Source: Paramesorhizobium leguminum | GTDB lineage: Bacteria > Pseudomonadota > Alphaproteobacteria > Rhizobiales > Rhizobiaceae | DNA: 64,000 bases | Assembly: GCF_003217235.1 (NCBI RefSeq) | Contig: NZ_QJTF01000001.1 | Coordinates: 1-64,000, forward strand | Direction: 5' to 3' | Part shown: piece by piece, positions 7,365 through 16,399 of the stretch | Position numbering within the stretch: the first letter of the stretch is position 1 | Layout of the letters: each line of letters opens with the position of its first letter | Made by a program: the position numbers and the translations under genes | Notes under the pieces: generated by a model | Told to the model about the DNA's origin: nothing | The model's database searches: none | What the model saw: the letters and a program-made list of their open reading frames with translations, nothing else

Positions 7365-8615
7365 TCACACACGTGTCGCCGGTTGCCTCATGCCATGGGA
7401 AGTAAGCGCCAATGACAGGAGGTAGAGCGCGGCATAGACCCCGTTCAGCCAGATCACCCAGGCGTCGTCCGCGCCCAAATGCGTGAATAGAAGCCAGATG
7501 AGGAGACCCTTCGCAGCCGTGAGCACGGCAAGATTGAAGGTGCGTAAAGTCGATTGCCCGCGAGCGTAAAGCAGTTCCGCCTGATATTCGGTCAGATTGC
7601 GAAAGCCGGGGACGAGGATTGTGAGTGGCAAAAGTATGACGATGGCCGCCATCTTGTCGCCAAGGGCATTGGGAAAGAAGTGTAGAAAGAGCGCCAGCGC
7701 CGCGAGCGCTATCGTCGAGATCAGGAATACGCCGCCTTCCAGTCCGGCCCTGATTTTAAGCGAACGCAGCATGTCCGGCGTACGCATCATTCGCTGCACG
7801 AGCATCATGTTGAACGAGCGGATGGGAAGCGCGGTGAGATCCATGAGGCGCATGAGGATGGCGTAGATGCCGGCGATGCGTGGGCCGCCGATCGAGAGCA
7901 CCAGCAGCTTGTCCATTTCCGTCTGTACGTAAAACAGCATTTCCGCGCCTGCCACCGCCAGGGCATCGGCGATGTGGCGTATGTAAAGCGCCGGCGCGAA
8001 GCGTAAGCGCACACGCGGATAGAACCGGAGCGCGACAAGAAGCGAAATGCCATTGGCCAGGAAATACCACCACGACCAATGGGCGAGGTCGGTTTTTGCC
8101 GAAAAGGCGAAGAGAACGGCGGCTATAGCACGCGCCACCGTGCCGAAAATGACGAGAAAAGCTGCCCGGCCAAAGCGGTTGAGGCCGTTGTTGACGATGA
8201 TGATGGCTTCCGTCGAGCGCCAGAACAGCGCCTCGGCGGCAATGATAAGCGCGAAGCTGCCAAGATCGATGTCGTTTCCGAAGAAGAGAGCGTGGATTGC
8301 CAGAGCCGCGGCGGCGAGGAACGGCAGCGACAGGGCGATTGCCGCGAGATACCCCCCGGTATAGGCTCCGATCAATTGCGGCTTGACCGTGGAAATGCGA
8401 TAGAGCGGCGATACGAAGCCGAATGACACGAGCCGTGACAGCACCACCCCGGTGGCGGATGCCGTTGCGAAAACGCCGAAATCCCCGATGGAGAGCGTAT
8501 TGGCAAGCGCGATAAAATAGGCAAGCGAGACGACAAGCCGCCCGACCGATCCGCTGATGGCGGAAAAGTAATCGCGGAAGATACCGGCATGTTGTTTCAA
8601 CTGGGGTATGAGCAA
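7365..8615 (-). CDS. Polysaccharide flippase-like membrane protein (Wzx/MOP type)
   Basis: A 416-residue polytopic membrane protein with about 12 hydrophobic segments spread over its length, beginning near SVGRLVVSLAYFIALANTL. It fits the lipopolysaccharide/oligosaccharide flippase group of the MOP superfamily and probably moves lipid-linked glycan across the inner membrane. The annotated start is TTG with GGAAG about 6 bases upstream; there is no ATG nearby. It is convergent with the glycosyltransferase set and divergent from the Wzz-like gene. Assignment is from hydrophobicity pattern and context. Confidence 0.72.
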   Translation of the reverse strand: MLIPQLKQHAGIFRDYFSAISGSVGRLVVSLAYFIALANTLSIGDFGVFATASATGVVLSRLVSFGFVSPLYRISTVKPQLIGAYTGGYLAAIALSLPFLAAAALAIHALFFGNDIDLGSFALIIAAEALFWRSTEAIIIVNNGLNRFGRAAFLVIFGTVARAIAAVLFAFSAKTDLAHWSWWYFLANGISLLVALRFYPRVRLRFAPALYIRHIADALAVAGAEMLFYVQTEMDKLLVLSIGGPRIAGIYAILMRLMDLTALPIRSFNMMLVQRMMRTPDMLRSLKIRAGLEGGVFLISTIALAALALFLHFFPNALGDKMAAIVILLPLTILVPGFRNLTEYQAELLYARGQSTLRTFNLAVLTAAKGLLIWLLFTHLGADDAWVIWLNGVYAALYLLSLALTSHGMRQPATRV

Positions 8616-8677
8616 GAGGGGCTTCCGCGCAATTTTAACGGTTTCTTTTCTATGCGTATTTAGGTTGGCTTAACTAA

Positions 8678-8838
8678 AGCATTTCCAGCAAAAGTGCGAA
8701 GCGGTTTTGCGTCCGGAAATGCGATGAGAACTAAAAGCATTTCCAGCAAAAGTGCGAAGCGGTTTTGCGTCCGGAAATGCGATGAGAACTAAAAGCATTT
8801 CCAGCAAAAGTGCGAAGCGGTTTTGCGTCCGGAAATGC
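8678..8838. repeat. 58-bp tandem repeat, nearly three copies, upstream of wzz-like gene
   Basis: Units start at 8678, 8736 and 8794; the third stops after 45 bases. Each contains the inverted pair GCATTTCC/GGAAATGC around a AAAGTGCGAAGCGGTTTTGC centre. The unit is a common dispersed palindrome in this bacterial order, here locally multiplied. It fills most of the space between the divergent flippase and Wzz-like genes. Confidence 0.93.
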
Positions 8839-8842
8839 CTAC

Positions 8843-10786
8843 ATGAAATTGGACCAGAATGGGCGATATCGGATGACGGGTCCGGAAGACGAGCAGAAGA
8901 AGCGGGCGGCAAGGCCGCTTCTATCGTTTATAGAAAAGCCAGCCCCGGAAGAAGAAGGGGAGGGTCGCCGTGCGACCGCGTCTGAAGCCCGTCGCGAGGC
9001 CGAAATGGATCGTCGTCGTGTGGCCCACGAACGGCGAATGGCGGAACTGGAAGCCCAGGTCCGCGAGGCGGAAGCGCAAACCGATGCGTCCCGGCCTGCG
9101 GATGATACTAAAGCCCGGAAGGCTGAGGAAACGCGAATTCTCGAGGAAATGGCCGCCGTCGAGGCGGATTTGCGCGCGCGACTCGGACCCGGCGAGGTAC
9201 GCCCTTCATCTCCCCCGCCAGCCACGGCGCCATCCCGGGCCGACGCTCCAAGCGCGGAGCTTGCCCGCTATGCAAGGGGCACGCCGCGACAGGAAAACCA
9301 GGATGACGAGTGGAAGCCGTTGGTAGACCCGCGTGTGGTGCTTGATGCTATCCGCCGTTCGCGCAACCTGATTATCGCGACGACGCTGCTGGGTGTTTTG
9401 CTGGCGGCCGCCTATGCTCTATCGCTTCCGAAAATGTATGCCTCAACGGCGGATCTCCTGATCGACCCCCGAAGCCTTCAGACGATTGGCCGCGATCTGA
9501 CTCCGGATCAGCTCCCGTCCGATGCCTCGCTTGCGGTGATTGAAAGCCAGGCTCGCCTCATCGATTCCGCGAGTGTGCTCACCCCGGTCATCGAACAGGC
9601 CGGGCTCCTCAAGGACCCCGAATTCAATGGCACGTTGAAGAGCGCCGGCGTCGCGGGCTTCATCGCGTCCATTCGTAACGTCTTGTCTGTCGGCGGGGAG
9701 CAGGACGCGACGACTCTTGAGACGAAAGTCCTCAATAATCTGCGCAAGAGCCTGACGATTTCCCGCGATCCCAAGAGCTTTCTCGTCTCGGTTACAGTGA
9801 AGACACGGGAGGCTGAAAAGTCGGCTCATCTCGCCAATATGATCAGCGATGTCTTCCAGAAGCAGCTGGGCGCCGCCGATGCTCAGCTTGCCAAGCAGGC
9901 CACCGGTGAGTTGTCGGCGCGTCTTGCGGGGTTGAAGGCGGGTGTCGAGAACGCGGAAAACGCGGTCCAGAAGTTCAAGGCTGCGAATGATCTGGTCGAT
10001 GTGCAGGGCAGGCTCATCGATGACGATACGATTGCCAACCTCAACAACCAGCTCAGCGCCGCGCGCGCCGAAACCATTCGCCTCAAGGCGCGCGCGCAAT
10101 CGCTGCAGGGAACCACGGCGGACAGCCTGTTCACTACCGGCCTGCCTGAGGGGCTGAATTCCAGCGTCATCACCGCCTTGCGCTCGCAATATGCTGCGGC
10201 AACGCAACAGGCGGATGGGTTGGCGACCAAGCTCGGTCCCCGCCACCCCCAATTGATCCAGGCACAGTCCCAAGCCGCGGGGCTGCGCCGCCAGATTGAG
10301 GCGGAACTGGCCCGCATTCGCAATTCCATCCAGATCGATCTGCAACGGTCTACCCAGCAGGAGCAGGATTTGTCGGCGCGTCTGGCGCAAATGAAGGTCA
10401 AATACGCAGGAAACAATGCGGATATGGTCAAGTTGCGCGAGCTGGAGCGCGAGGCGAGCGCCCAGCGTTCAGTCTACGAAGCATTCCTTCTACGCGCGCG
10501 CGAAACCGGTGAGCAGCAGGGCATCGGCACCGCCAATGTCCGCGTGATCTCGGCCGCCCGCCCGGCGCTCGACCCGCTGGGACCGTCACGCCGGACCCTC
10601 GTGCTGGCGGGGCTGGTTCTCGGCCTCCTCGCCGGGCTTGGGCTTGCCATCCTGCGCGGCATTTATGCGAGCCTTACAGGCGGTGGACGGGGGGAACCAG
10701 ATGACGGCGATGATGCTCATCCATTTTCGCCGGAAAGCGGAGAATCCCGCCTTGCCGCGGCCAAGCGACGGGCAAGAGCAACCTGA
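8843..10786 (+). CDS. Wzz/GumC-type polysaccharide chain-length/export protein
   Basis: A 647-residue inner-membrane protein of the polysaccharide co-polymerase group. After an unusual charged, coiled-coil-prone N-terminal region (about residues 20-110, rich in Glu/Arg/Ala), a first membrane segment (about LIIATTLLGVLLAAAYAL, near residue 190) leads into the Wzz domain, then a long periplasmic coiled coil and a second membrane segment near residue 600. No Walker motifs follow, so it lacks the fused BY-kinase domain. The start is uncertain: GTG 8810 lies in the tandem repeat, ATG 8843 is directly after it, and ATG 8873 is possible. Confidence 0.82.
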   Translation: MKLDQNGRYRMTGPEDEQKKRAARPLLSFIEKPAPEEEGEGRRATASEARREAEMDRRRVAHERRMAELEAQVREAEAQTDASRPADDTKARKAEETRILEEMAAVEADLRARLGPGEVRPSSPPPATAPSRADAPSAELARYARGTPRQENQDDEWKPLVDPRVVLDAIRRSRNLIIATTLLGVLLAAAYALSLPKMYASTADLLIDPRSLQTIGRDLTPDQLPSDASLAVIESQARLIDSASVLTPVIEQAGLLKDPEFNGTLKSAGVAGFIASIRNVLSVGGEQDATTLETKVLNNLRKSLTISRDPKSFLVSVTVKTREAEKSAHLANMISDVFQKQLGAADAQLAKQATGELSARLAGLKAGVENAENAVQKFKAANDLVDVQGRLIDDDTIANLNNQLSAARAETIRLKARAQSLQGTTADSLFTTGLPEGLNSSVITALRSQYAAATQQADGLATKLGPRHPQLIQAQSQAAGLRRQIEAELARIRNSIQIDLQRSTQQEQDLSARLAQMKVKYAGNNADMVKLRELEREASAQRSVYEAFLLRARETGEQQGIGTANVRVISAARPALDPLGPSRRTLVLAGLVLGLLAGLGLAILRGIYASLTGGGRGEPDDGDDAHPFSPESGESRLAAAKRRARAT

Positions 10787-10815
10787 ATCGAGCAATCTAT
10801 TTGGCCTTGGCACCG

Positions 10816-10930
10816 CCCCTCATCCGCCTGCCGGCACCTTCTCCCCGTAAGAGACGGGGAGAAGGAAGAGGTGGCGACGCCTATGCCCCCCTCGCCCCGT
10901 CCTTACGGGGAGAGGGTAAGGGTGAGGGGC
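10816..10930. repeat. Dispersed palindromic repeat, family D, copy 1
   Basis: GCCCCTCATCCGCCTGCC...CTTCTCCCCGT...ACGGGGAGAGGGTAAGGGTGAGGGGC forms a long imperfect hairpin in the gap between the Wzz-like gene and folD. Copies lie at 22017-22170 and 43094-43205. It may terminate transcription, but no clear U-tract is present. Confidence 0.85.
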
Positions 10931-10998
10931 AAATTGCGCTGTTGTCATTCGATAAACAGCCGATTATTGCAGGGCCTACTTTTCCATAGGAGTTGCGA

Positions 10999-11898
10999 AT
11001 GGCTGAGGTAATTGACGGCAAGCTTATTGCCGAAGATGTCGTGGGCAAGGTGAAGCTGGCGACAGCCGAACTTGTTTCCGAAACTGGCGTCGTACCCGGC
11101 CTCGCCGTGGTCATCGTCGGCGAAGATCCCGCAAGCCAGGTCTATGTCGCCTCCAAGGGGCGCAAGGCGGAGGATTGCGGCTTCCATTCCGTGCAGCACA
11201 CGCTCGATGCAGCGACCTCTGAGGATGAACTCGTGGCGCTTGTCGAAAGCCTCAACGCCGATCCGGCGATCCATGGCATCCTCGTCCAACTGCCGCTACC
11301 GAAACACGTTGATGCCGCCCGTATCATCCAGACGATCTCGCCGGATAAGGATGTCGATGGCTTCCATTTCATCAATGTAGGCAAGCTGGGTACTGGCGAG
11401 GTCGAGACGGCTTTCGTCCCCTGCACGCCCGCAGGCGCGATGATCATGATCGAGCGCGTTCATGGCCGCGATCTGTCAGGGCTCAACGCGGTGGTCGTCG
11501 GCCGTTCCAATATCGTCGGCAAGCCGATGGCCAACCTGCTTCTGGCGGCGAACGCTACGGTTACCATCGCCCATAGCCGCACCAAGGATTTGCCGGCGCT
11601 CGGCCGCACTGCCGATATTCTGGTGGCCGCCGTCGGGCGTCCGCAAATGGTGAAGGGCGATTGGGTGAAGCCCGGCGCAACCGTCATCGATGTCGGCATC
11701 AACCGCATTCCCGCGCCCGAAAAGGGCGAGGGCAAGACGCGCCTTGTTGGCGATGTGGATTATGTGGAAGCCGCAAAGGTGGCAGGCGCGATCACCCCGG
11801 TTCCGGGCGGCGTCGGGCCGATGACGATTGCGATGCTGATGGCGAATACGTTGAAATCGGCTTATCGCGCGGCGGGGAGGGTAGCGCCGAGGTTTTAA
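10999..11898 (+). CDS. folD: Methylenetetrahydrofolate dehydrogenase/cyclohydrolase
   Basis: A 299-residue bifunctional enzyme interconverting 5,10-methylene-, methenyl- and 10-formyl-tetrahydrofolate in the cytosol. Seen: [13 protein letters not shown] (about residues 50-62) with the catalytic Tyr/Lys pair, the PCTPAG loop, the NADP site [17 protein letters not shown] (about residues 168-184) and the [11 protein letters not shown] signature near residue 270. ATG 10999 follows AGGAG at 10988-10992; an upstream TTG at 10993 is less likely. Confidence 0.95.
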   Translation: MAEVIDGKLIAEDVVGKVKLATAELVSETGVVPGLAVVIVGEDPASQVYVASKGRKAEDCGFHSVQHTLDAATSEDELVALVESLNADPAIHGILVQLPLPKHVDAARIIQTISPDKDVDGFHFINVGKLGTGEVETAFVPCTPAGAMIMIERVHGRDLSGLNAVVVGRSNIVGKPMANLLLAANATVTIAHSRTKDLPALGRTADILVAAVGRPQMVKGDWVKPGATVIDVGINRIPAPEKGEGKTRLVGDVDYVEAAKVAGAITPVPGGVGPMTIAMLMANTLKSAYRAAGRVAPRF

Positions 11899-11910
11899 TC
11901 TGACCGCAGT

Positions 11911-12092
11911 GCGCTTCCTCTCACCCCCCTTTGCCCTGCCGGGCATCTCCCCCTCAAGGGGGGAGATTGGCTGACACGGTCTGCGTCGCCTATTTTGCAA
12001 CACCTGCGATTGGTGCCGAACTTCTATGAAGGCCTAATCTCCCCCCTTGAGGGGGAGATGCCTGGCAAGGCAGAGGGGGGTGAGAGGAAGCG
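11911..12092. repeat. Dispersed palindromic repeat, family B, copy 1
   Basis: Arms GCGCTTCCTCTCACCCCCCT and its complement flank CATCTCCCCCTCAAGGGG... and ...CCCCTTGAGGGGGAGATG. The centre contains a conserved ACCTGCGATTGGTGCCGAAC stretch. Copies: 23652-23812 and 49843-50001 (opposite orientation), 54935-55096 (same orientation). It separates the convergent folD and edd genes. Confidence 0.9.
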
Positions 12093-12118
12093 CACTCCCG
12101 CTCGAAAGAATAGTACCC

Positions 12119-13933
12119 TCAAAACACCGAAGCCCCCTGATCCGCCCGCCCCGCAAACTGACGGAAGGCCGCAAATAGCTCTCGGCCCGTGCCGAATTCA
12201 TTGGCCGAAAGATCAACCTTGTCCATCTCCCGCCCAGCAAGCTCACCCGCACCAACCAGCACTTCCAGCGTCCCCGCCACGGCATCGAGCCGCACGATGT
12301 CGCCATCCCTGACCTTGCCGATCATGCCGCCATCGAGCGCTTCCGGCGTCACATGGATAGCCGATGGCACCTTGCCCGAGGCGCCCGACATGCGACCGTC
12401 GGTGACGAGCGCGACGCGGCGGCCACGGTCCTGCAGGATGCCGAGAACCGTGGTCAGCTTGTGCAATTCCGGCATTCCATTTGCCTTCGGCCCCTGAAAC
12501 CGGACGACGGCGACGAAATCGCGATCGAGCTTGCCTGCCTTGAAAGCCTCCTGCAGCGCGGCCTGGCTCTCGAAGATGAGGGCGGGGGCTTCGATCACAT
12601 GCCGCTCCGGCTTTACGGCGGAAATCTTGATGATGGCATTGCCCAGATTGCCGGTCAGTACCCGGATACCGCCCGAAAGCTGGAAGGGTTGTGTGGCGGG
12701 CGCAAGCACCTTCTCGTCGCCGCTTTTGGCCGGCGCGGGCTGCCGCGCGACTTGGCCCACCTCGTCCAGCATCGGCTCGATGGCGTAAGGCCGCAGCCCT
12801 TCGCCCCAGACGGTGCGCACATCCTCATGCAGGAGGCCGACATCGAGCAGTTCGCGAATGAGGAAGCCCATCCCGCCCGCCGCGTGGAAATGGTTCACAT
12901 CGGCAAGCCCGTTCGGATAGACGCGGGCAAGCAGCGGCACCACGTCGGAAATCTCCGCGATATCGCGCCAGGTGATCCGGATGCCCGCCGCAGCCGCCAT
13001 GGCGATCAAATGGATGGTGTGGTTGGTCGAGCCGCCGGTGGCGTTGAGGCCGACGATGCCGTTGACGATGGAGCGCTCGTCGATCATCTCGCCGATGGGC
13101 GTATATTCATTGCCGAGCGCGGTGATGGCGAGCGCGCGCTTCGCCGCTTCCTTGGTCAGCGCATCGCGCAGCGGCGTGCCCGGATTGACGAAGGAGGCGC
13201 CGGGCAGATGCAGGCCCATGATCTCCATCAGCATCTGGTTTGAATTGGCCGTACCGTAGAAGGTGCAGGTGCCCGGTCCGTGATAGGACTTCGATTCCGA
13301 CTCCAGCAGTTCGGCGCGGCCCACCTTGCCTTCGGCATAAAGCTGGCGGATACGCGCCTTCTCGTCGTTCGGCAGACCGGTGGTCATCGGCCCCGCCGGT
13401 ACGAAGACGGCGGGCAGATGCCCGAAAGTCAGCGCCCCGATCATCAGCCCCGGCACGATCTTGTCGCAGACGCCGAGATAGACGGCGGCATCGAACATAT
13501 CGTGCGACAGGCCGACAGCCGTCGCCATCGCAATCACGTCGCGCGAGAACAGCGACAGCTCCATGCCCGCGAAGCCTTGCGTGACGCCATCGCACATGGC
13601 GGGCACGCCGCCCGCCACCTGCGCCACGCCGCCCGCCTCGCGCGCCGCCTGCTTGATGAGCCGCGGAAAGGTCTCGTAAGGCTGGTGCGCCGACAGCATG
13701 TCGTTATAGGAGGTGATGATGCCGAGGTTCGGCGCCACGTCGCCGGCAAGGTCCGCCTTGTCCGTCGGCCCGCAAGCTGCAAAGCCATGGGCGAGGTTGC
13801 CGCAGCCGAGGAAAGAACGCGCCGGCTTCTTCGCCGCCGCCTGCCGAACACGGTCCAGATAAACGTCACGCGTCGGCTTCGAGCGCTCGCGAATGCGGTC
13901 GGTGATATCGAGAATTCGCTTGTCGGCGGACAT
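12119..13933 (-). CDS. edd: 6-phosphogluconate dehydratase
   Basis: A 604-residue iron-sulfur dehydratase of the IlvD/Edd family, converting 6-phosphogluconate to 2-keto-3-deoxy-6-phosphogluconate in the Entner-Doudoroff pathway. Conserved features: the LGCGNLAHG segment (about residues 42-50), [21 protein letters not shown] and VCDKIVPG with cysteines expected to ligate the 4Fe-4S cluster, and [17 protein letters not shown] near residue 505. It is the last gene of the zwf-pgl-edd set on the minus strand, separated from pgl by a palindromic repeat (13962-14091). The aldolase Eda is not in this window. Confidence 0.95.
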   Translation of the reverse strand: MSADKRILDITDRIRERSKPTRDVYLDRVRQAAAKKPARSFLGCGNLAHGFAACGPTDKADLAGDVAPNLGIITSYNDMLSAHQPYETFPRLIKQAAREAGGVAQVAGGVPAMCDGVTQGFAGMELSLFSRDVIAMATAVGLSHDMFDAAVYLGVCDKIVPGLMIGALTFGHLPAVFVPAGPMTTGLPNDEKARIRQLYAEGKVGRAELLESESKSYHGPGTCTFYGTANSNQMLMEIMGLHLPGASFVNPGTPLRDALTKEAAKRALAITALGNEYTPIGEMIDERSIVNGIVGLNATGGSTNHTIHLIAMAAAAGIRITWRDIAEISDVVPLLARVYPNGLADVNHFHAAGGMGFLIRELLDVGLLHEDVRTVWGEGLRPYAIEPMLDEVGQVARQPAPAKSGDEKVLAPATQPFQLSGGIRVLTGNLGNAIIKISAVKPERHVIEAPALIFESQAALQEAFKAGKLDRDFVAVVRFQGPKANGMPELHKLTTVLGILQDRGRRVALVTDGRMSGASGKVPSAIHVTPEALDGGMIGKVRDGDIVRLDAVAGTLEVLVGAGELAGREMDKVDLSANEFGTGRELFAAFRQFAGRADQGASVF

Positions 13934-13961
13934 TTTTATTCTCCTGAAAGCGGTTCAGTTC

Positions 13962-14091
13962 TTTCCCTCCCCCTTGCGGGGAGGGTGGCCCGAAGGGCCG
14001 GGTGGGGGTGGTGCAGAACTGAGCACAACCGTCTTCACCCCCATCTGCCCGCTACGCGGGCACCTTCCCCGCAAGGGGGAAGGAGGGAGCT
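13962..14091. repeat. Dispersed palindromic repeat, family C, copy 1
   Basis: CTCCCCCTTGCGGGGAGGGT...CCGGGTGGGGGTGGT is followed by the inverted CACCCCCATCTGCCCG...CCCCGCAAGGGGGAAGG. A second copy lies at 26285-26427. Here it sits between pgl and edd within what should be one operon. Confidence 0.85.
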
Positions 14092-14096
14092 ATTTC

Positions 14097-14807
14097 TCAA
14101 GCCCAATACACCTGCACTGGCGTCACCGCATGGTTCAACACCGCGCGGATCGGCATTTCGGTTTCCGGTCCCGGTTCCAAGGCCCGCTCAAGCACTTCCC
14201 GCTTGGCAGCGCCTTCGATATGCAGGACGATGAACCGGGCTTCCGCGATCACCGGCAACGTCAAAGTCAGGCGCGGCTCTCCCGCACCCTCCGCCTGCAT
14301 TGGAAGAACCAGTGCCTTGCTCCCAGGGTCTATCGCTTCTGCTAGCCGATCTCCGCCGGGGAAGAACGAGGCTGTATGTCCATCCGTTCCCATGCCGAGA
14401 ATGACAACATCGAATGGCCGGGGAAGGTCGTCAATGCGGGCGTTCGCCGCAATTGCCGCCGCTTCCGCCGTGGATGCCGGGGAATAAAGGCCGACGAATT
14501 TCGCCTTGCCCGCATTGTCTTTCAGAAGATGCTCATGGACCAGCCTCTCGTTGGAACGGCCGCTTTCCGGCGAAACGAAACGCTCATCCACCAGCGTGAC
14601 CGTCACGCGGGCCCAGTCGATATCCTGCTGCGACAGGGCCTCGAACAGCTTGACCGGCGTCGTGCCGCCGGAAACGGCGAGCACCGCTGTACCTCCGGCG
14701 CGGACGGCATCGCCGAGGCGCACGGCGACTTGCGAAGCAAGCGCCGCCGCCAACTCCGCTCCATCAGCGAAATCATGCCATTCGACTGTCACGGCGAGCC
14801 GGTTCAC
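14097..14807 (-). CDS. pgl: 6-phosphogluconolactonase
   Basis: A 236-residue lactonase of the Pgl/DevB type (glucosamine-6-phosphate isomerase-like fold), hydrolysing 6-phosphogluconolactone to 6-phosphogluconate. Motifs seen: LAVSGGTTPVKLFEAL (about residues 43-58), TLVDERFV with SNERLV, and ILGMGTDGHTASFFPG (about residues 135-150). The start is GTG overlapping the zwf stop by 4 bases, so the two are translationally coupled. It supplies substrate to Edd downstream. Confidence 0.93.
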   Translation of the reverse strand: MNRLAVTVEWHDFADGAELAAALASQVAVRLGDAVRAGGTAVLAVSGGTTPVKLFEALSQQDIDWARVTVTLVDERFVSPESGRSNERLVHEHLLKDNAGKAKFVGLYSPASTAEAAAIAANARIDDLPRPFDVVILGMGTDGHTASFFPGGDRLAEAIDPGSKALVLPMQAEGAGEPRLTLTLPVIAEARFIVLHIEGAAKREVLERALEPGPETEMPIRAVLNHAVTPVQVYWA

Positions 14808-16279
14808 AGGCTGTCATGCCAGGTGCGGCCGTCGCGCTCGATAAGCGCAATCGCTCCGGAAGGCCCCCAGGTGCCGGCGGTATAGCCCTGCGTCGGCTGG
14901 CTATTATCTTCCCAGCCTTCGAGAATGGGGTCGATCCAGCGCCACGCCGCCTCCACTTCGTCACGGCGCATGAACAGCGTCTGGTTGCCGCGCACCACGT
15001 CCATGATGAGCCGCTCATAGGCATCCGGATTGCGCTCGTGAAAGGATTCGGCAAAGCTCATGTCCAGCGGCACATGGCGCAGCCGCATTCCGCCCGGACC
15101 CGGATCCTTGATCATCAGCCATTGCTTGACGCCCTCGTCCGGCTGCAGGCGAATGACAAGCTGGTTGGGAAGGATGCGGCCGGCTCCCTGGTCGAAGATC
15201 GAATGCGGGATGGGCTTGAAGGTGACGACGATCTCGGAAACGCGCGCGGCGAGCCTCTTGCCGGTGCGCAAGTAGAAGGGCACTCCCGCCCAGCGCCAGT
15301 TTTCGATCTCCGCCTTGATGGCGACGAAGGTTTCGGTGTTGCTGGTGTGGCCTTCGAGCTCGTCCAGATAGCCCTTCACCGGGCCGCCCGAGGATGCGCC
15401 CGCACGGTATTGGCCGCGCACGGTATATTCCTCGACATTGGCGGGGGTGATCGGCTGGAGCGAGCGAAGCACCTTCACCTTTTCGTCGTGGACGGCATTG
15501 GCCTCCAGCGAAGAGGGCGGTTCCATGGCGACCAGGCAGACCAGCTGCAGGATATGGTTCTGCACCATGTCGCGCAGCGCGCCCGCCTTGTCATAATAGT
15601 CCGCGCGGCCTTCCAGCCCCACCGTTTCCGCCACCGTGATCTGCACATGGTCGATATGGGCGGAATTCCACAAGGGCTCGTAAAGCACGTTGGCGAAGCG
15701 CAGCGCCATCAAATTCTGCACCGTCTCCTTGCCGAGATAATGGTCGATGCGGAAAATCTGGTCCTCGCGGAAGACCTTGCCGATGGTGTCGTTGAGATCC
15801 ATCGCTGACTTTAAATCGCGCCCGATCGGCTTTTCCACGATGATGCGGCTGTCCGGCGTGATCAGGCCATGGGTTTTCAGATGGCTGGCGATATCGCCGA
15901 AAAGCGCTGGGCTGACGGCGAGATAGAAGGCGCGGATGCGCGCGGGCTTCTTCTCGATAAGTGTCTTCAGCGCATCCCAGCCATTGTCCGTTTTCACATC
16001 GACGGGGACATAAAAGAGACGGGCAAGGAAGGTTTCCACTTCCTTGTCGTCGATTTCTTCCGGCTTGACGTGCTCCTGAATGGCTGCGCGGGCAAAGGCC
16101 CGGTATTCCTCATCGCTCATCGACGAGCGCGAAACGCCGATGATGCGGGTCGGCTCGGAGAGCTGCCCGGCGCGCTGGCGCTGATAGAGCGCTGGGATCA
16201 GCTTGCGCTCCGCAAGGTCGCCGGTACCGCCGAAAACGATGCAGTCAAAAGGCGCTACCGGGATGATCTGGCTGGTCAT
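14804..16279 (-). CDS. zwf: Glucose-6-phosphate 1-dehydrogenase
   Basis: A 491-residue NADP-dependent dehydrogenase, the first step of the Entner-Doudoroff and oxidative pentose phosphate routes. Seen: the nucleotide loop FGGTGDLAERKLIPALY (about residues 17-33) and the active-site signature RIDHYLGKE (about residue 178). It is first in the zwf-pgl-edd set, whose 5' region carries a possible operator at 16331-16369. Confidence 0.96.
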   Translation of the reverse strand: MTSQIIPVAPFDCIVFGGTGDLAERKLIPALYQRQRAGQLSEPTRIIGVSRSSMSDEEYRAFARAAIQEHVKPEEIDDKEVETFLARLFYVPVDVKTDNGWDALKTLIEKKPARIRAFYLAVSPALFGDIASHLKTHGLITPDSRIIVEKPIGRDLKSAMDLNDTIGKVFREDQIFRIDHYLGKETVQNLMALRFANVLYEPLWNSAHIDHVQITVAETVGLEGRADYYDKAGALRDMVQNHILQLVCLVAMEPPSSLEANAVHDEKVKVLRSLQPITPANVEEYTVRGQYRAGASSGGPVKGYLDELEGHTSNTETFVAIKAEIENWRWAGVPFYLRTGKRLAARVSEIVVTFKPIPHSIFDQGAGRILPNQLVIRLQPDEGVKQWLMIKDPGPGGMRLRHVPLDMSFAESFHERNPDAYERLIMDVVRGNQTLFMRRDEVEAAWRWIDPILEGWEDNSQPTQGYTAGTWGPSGAIALIERDGRTWHDSL

Positions 16280-16330
16280 GGCTTGTCTCTTCCATTGGAA
16301 TGCTGGGGCACGAGCCGGAAAATAGAGGTC

Positions 16331-16369
16331 TAAATCGACCTGTACAAGCGATATAATCTAATCGATTTA
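16331..16369 (-). promoter_or_regulatory. Inverted repeat upstream of zwf, possible operator
   Basis: TAAATCGA (16331-16338) and TCGATTTA (16362-16369) are perfect inverted half-sites 23 bases apart in the zwf leader, enclosing an AT-rich stretch (GATTATATC on the minus strand) that could hold a -10 box. No regulator gene is adjacent. The spacing is wider than a usual single operator, so the call is weak. Confidence 0.3.
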
Positions 16370-16399
16370 AGGTCGCCAGTATCATTTCGGTGAAGGAGG

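Noticed and set aside
8670-8912. Short minus-strand frame over the 58-bp tandem repeats
   Set aside because: The encoded peptide is only a translation of the repeat (three copies of the same stretch), with no start signal.
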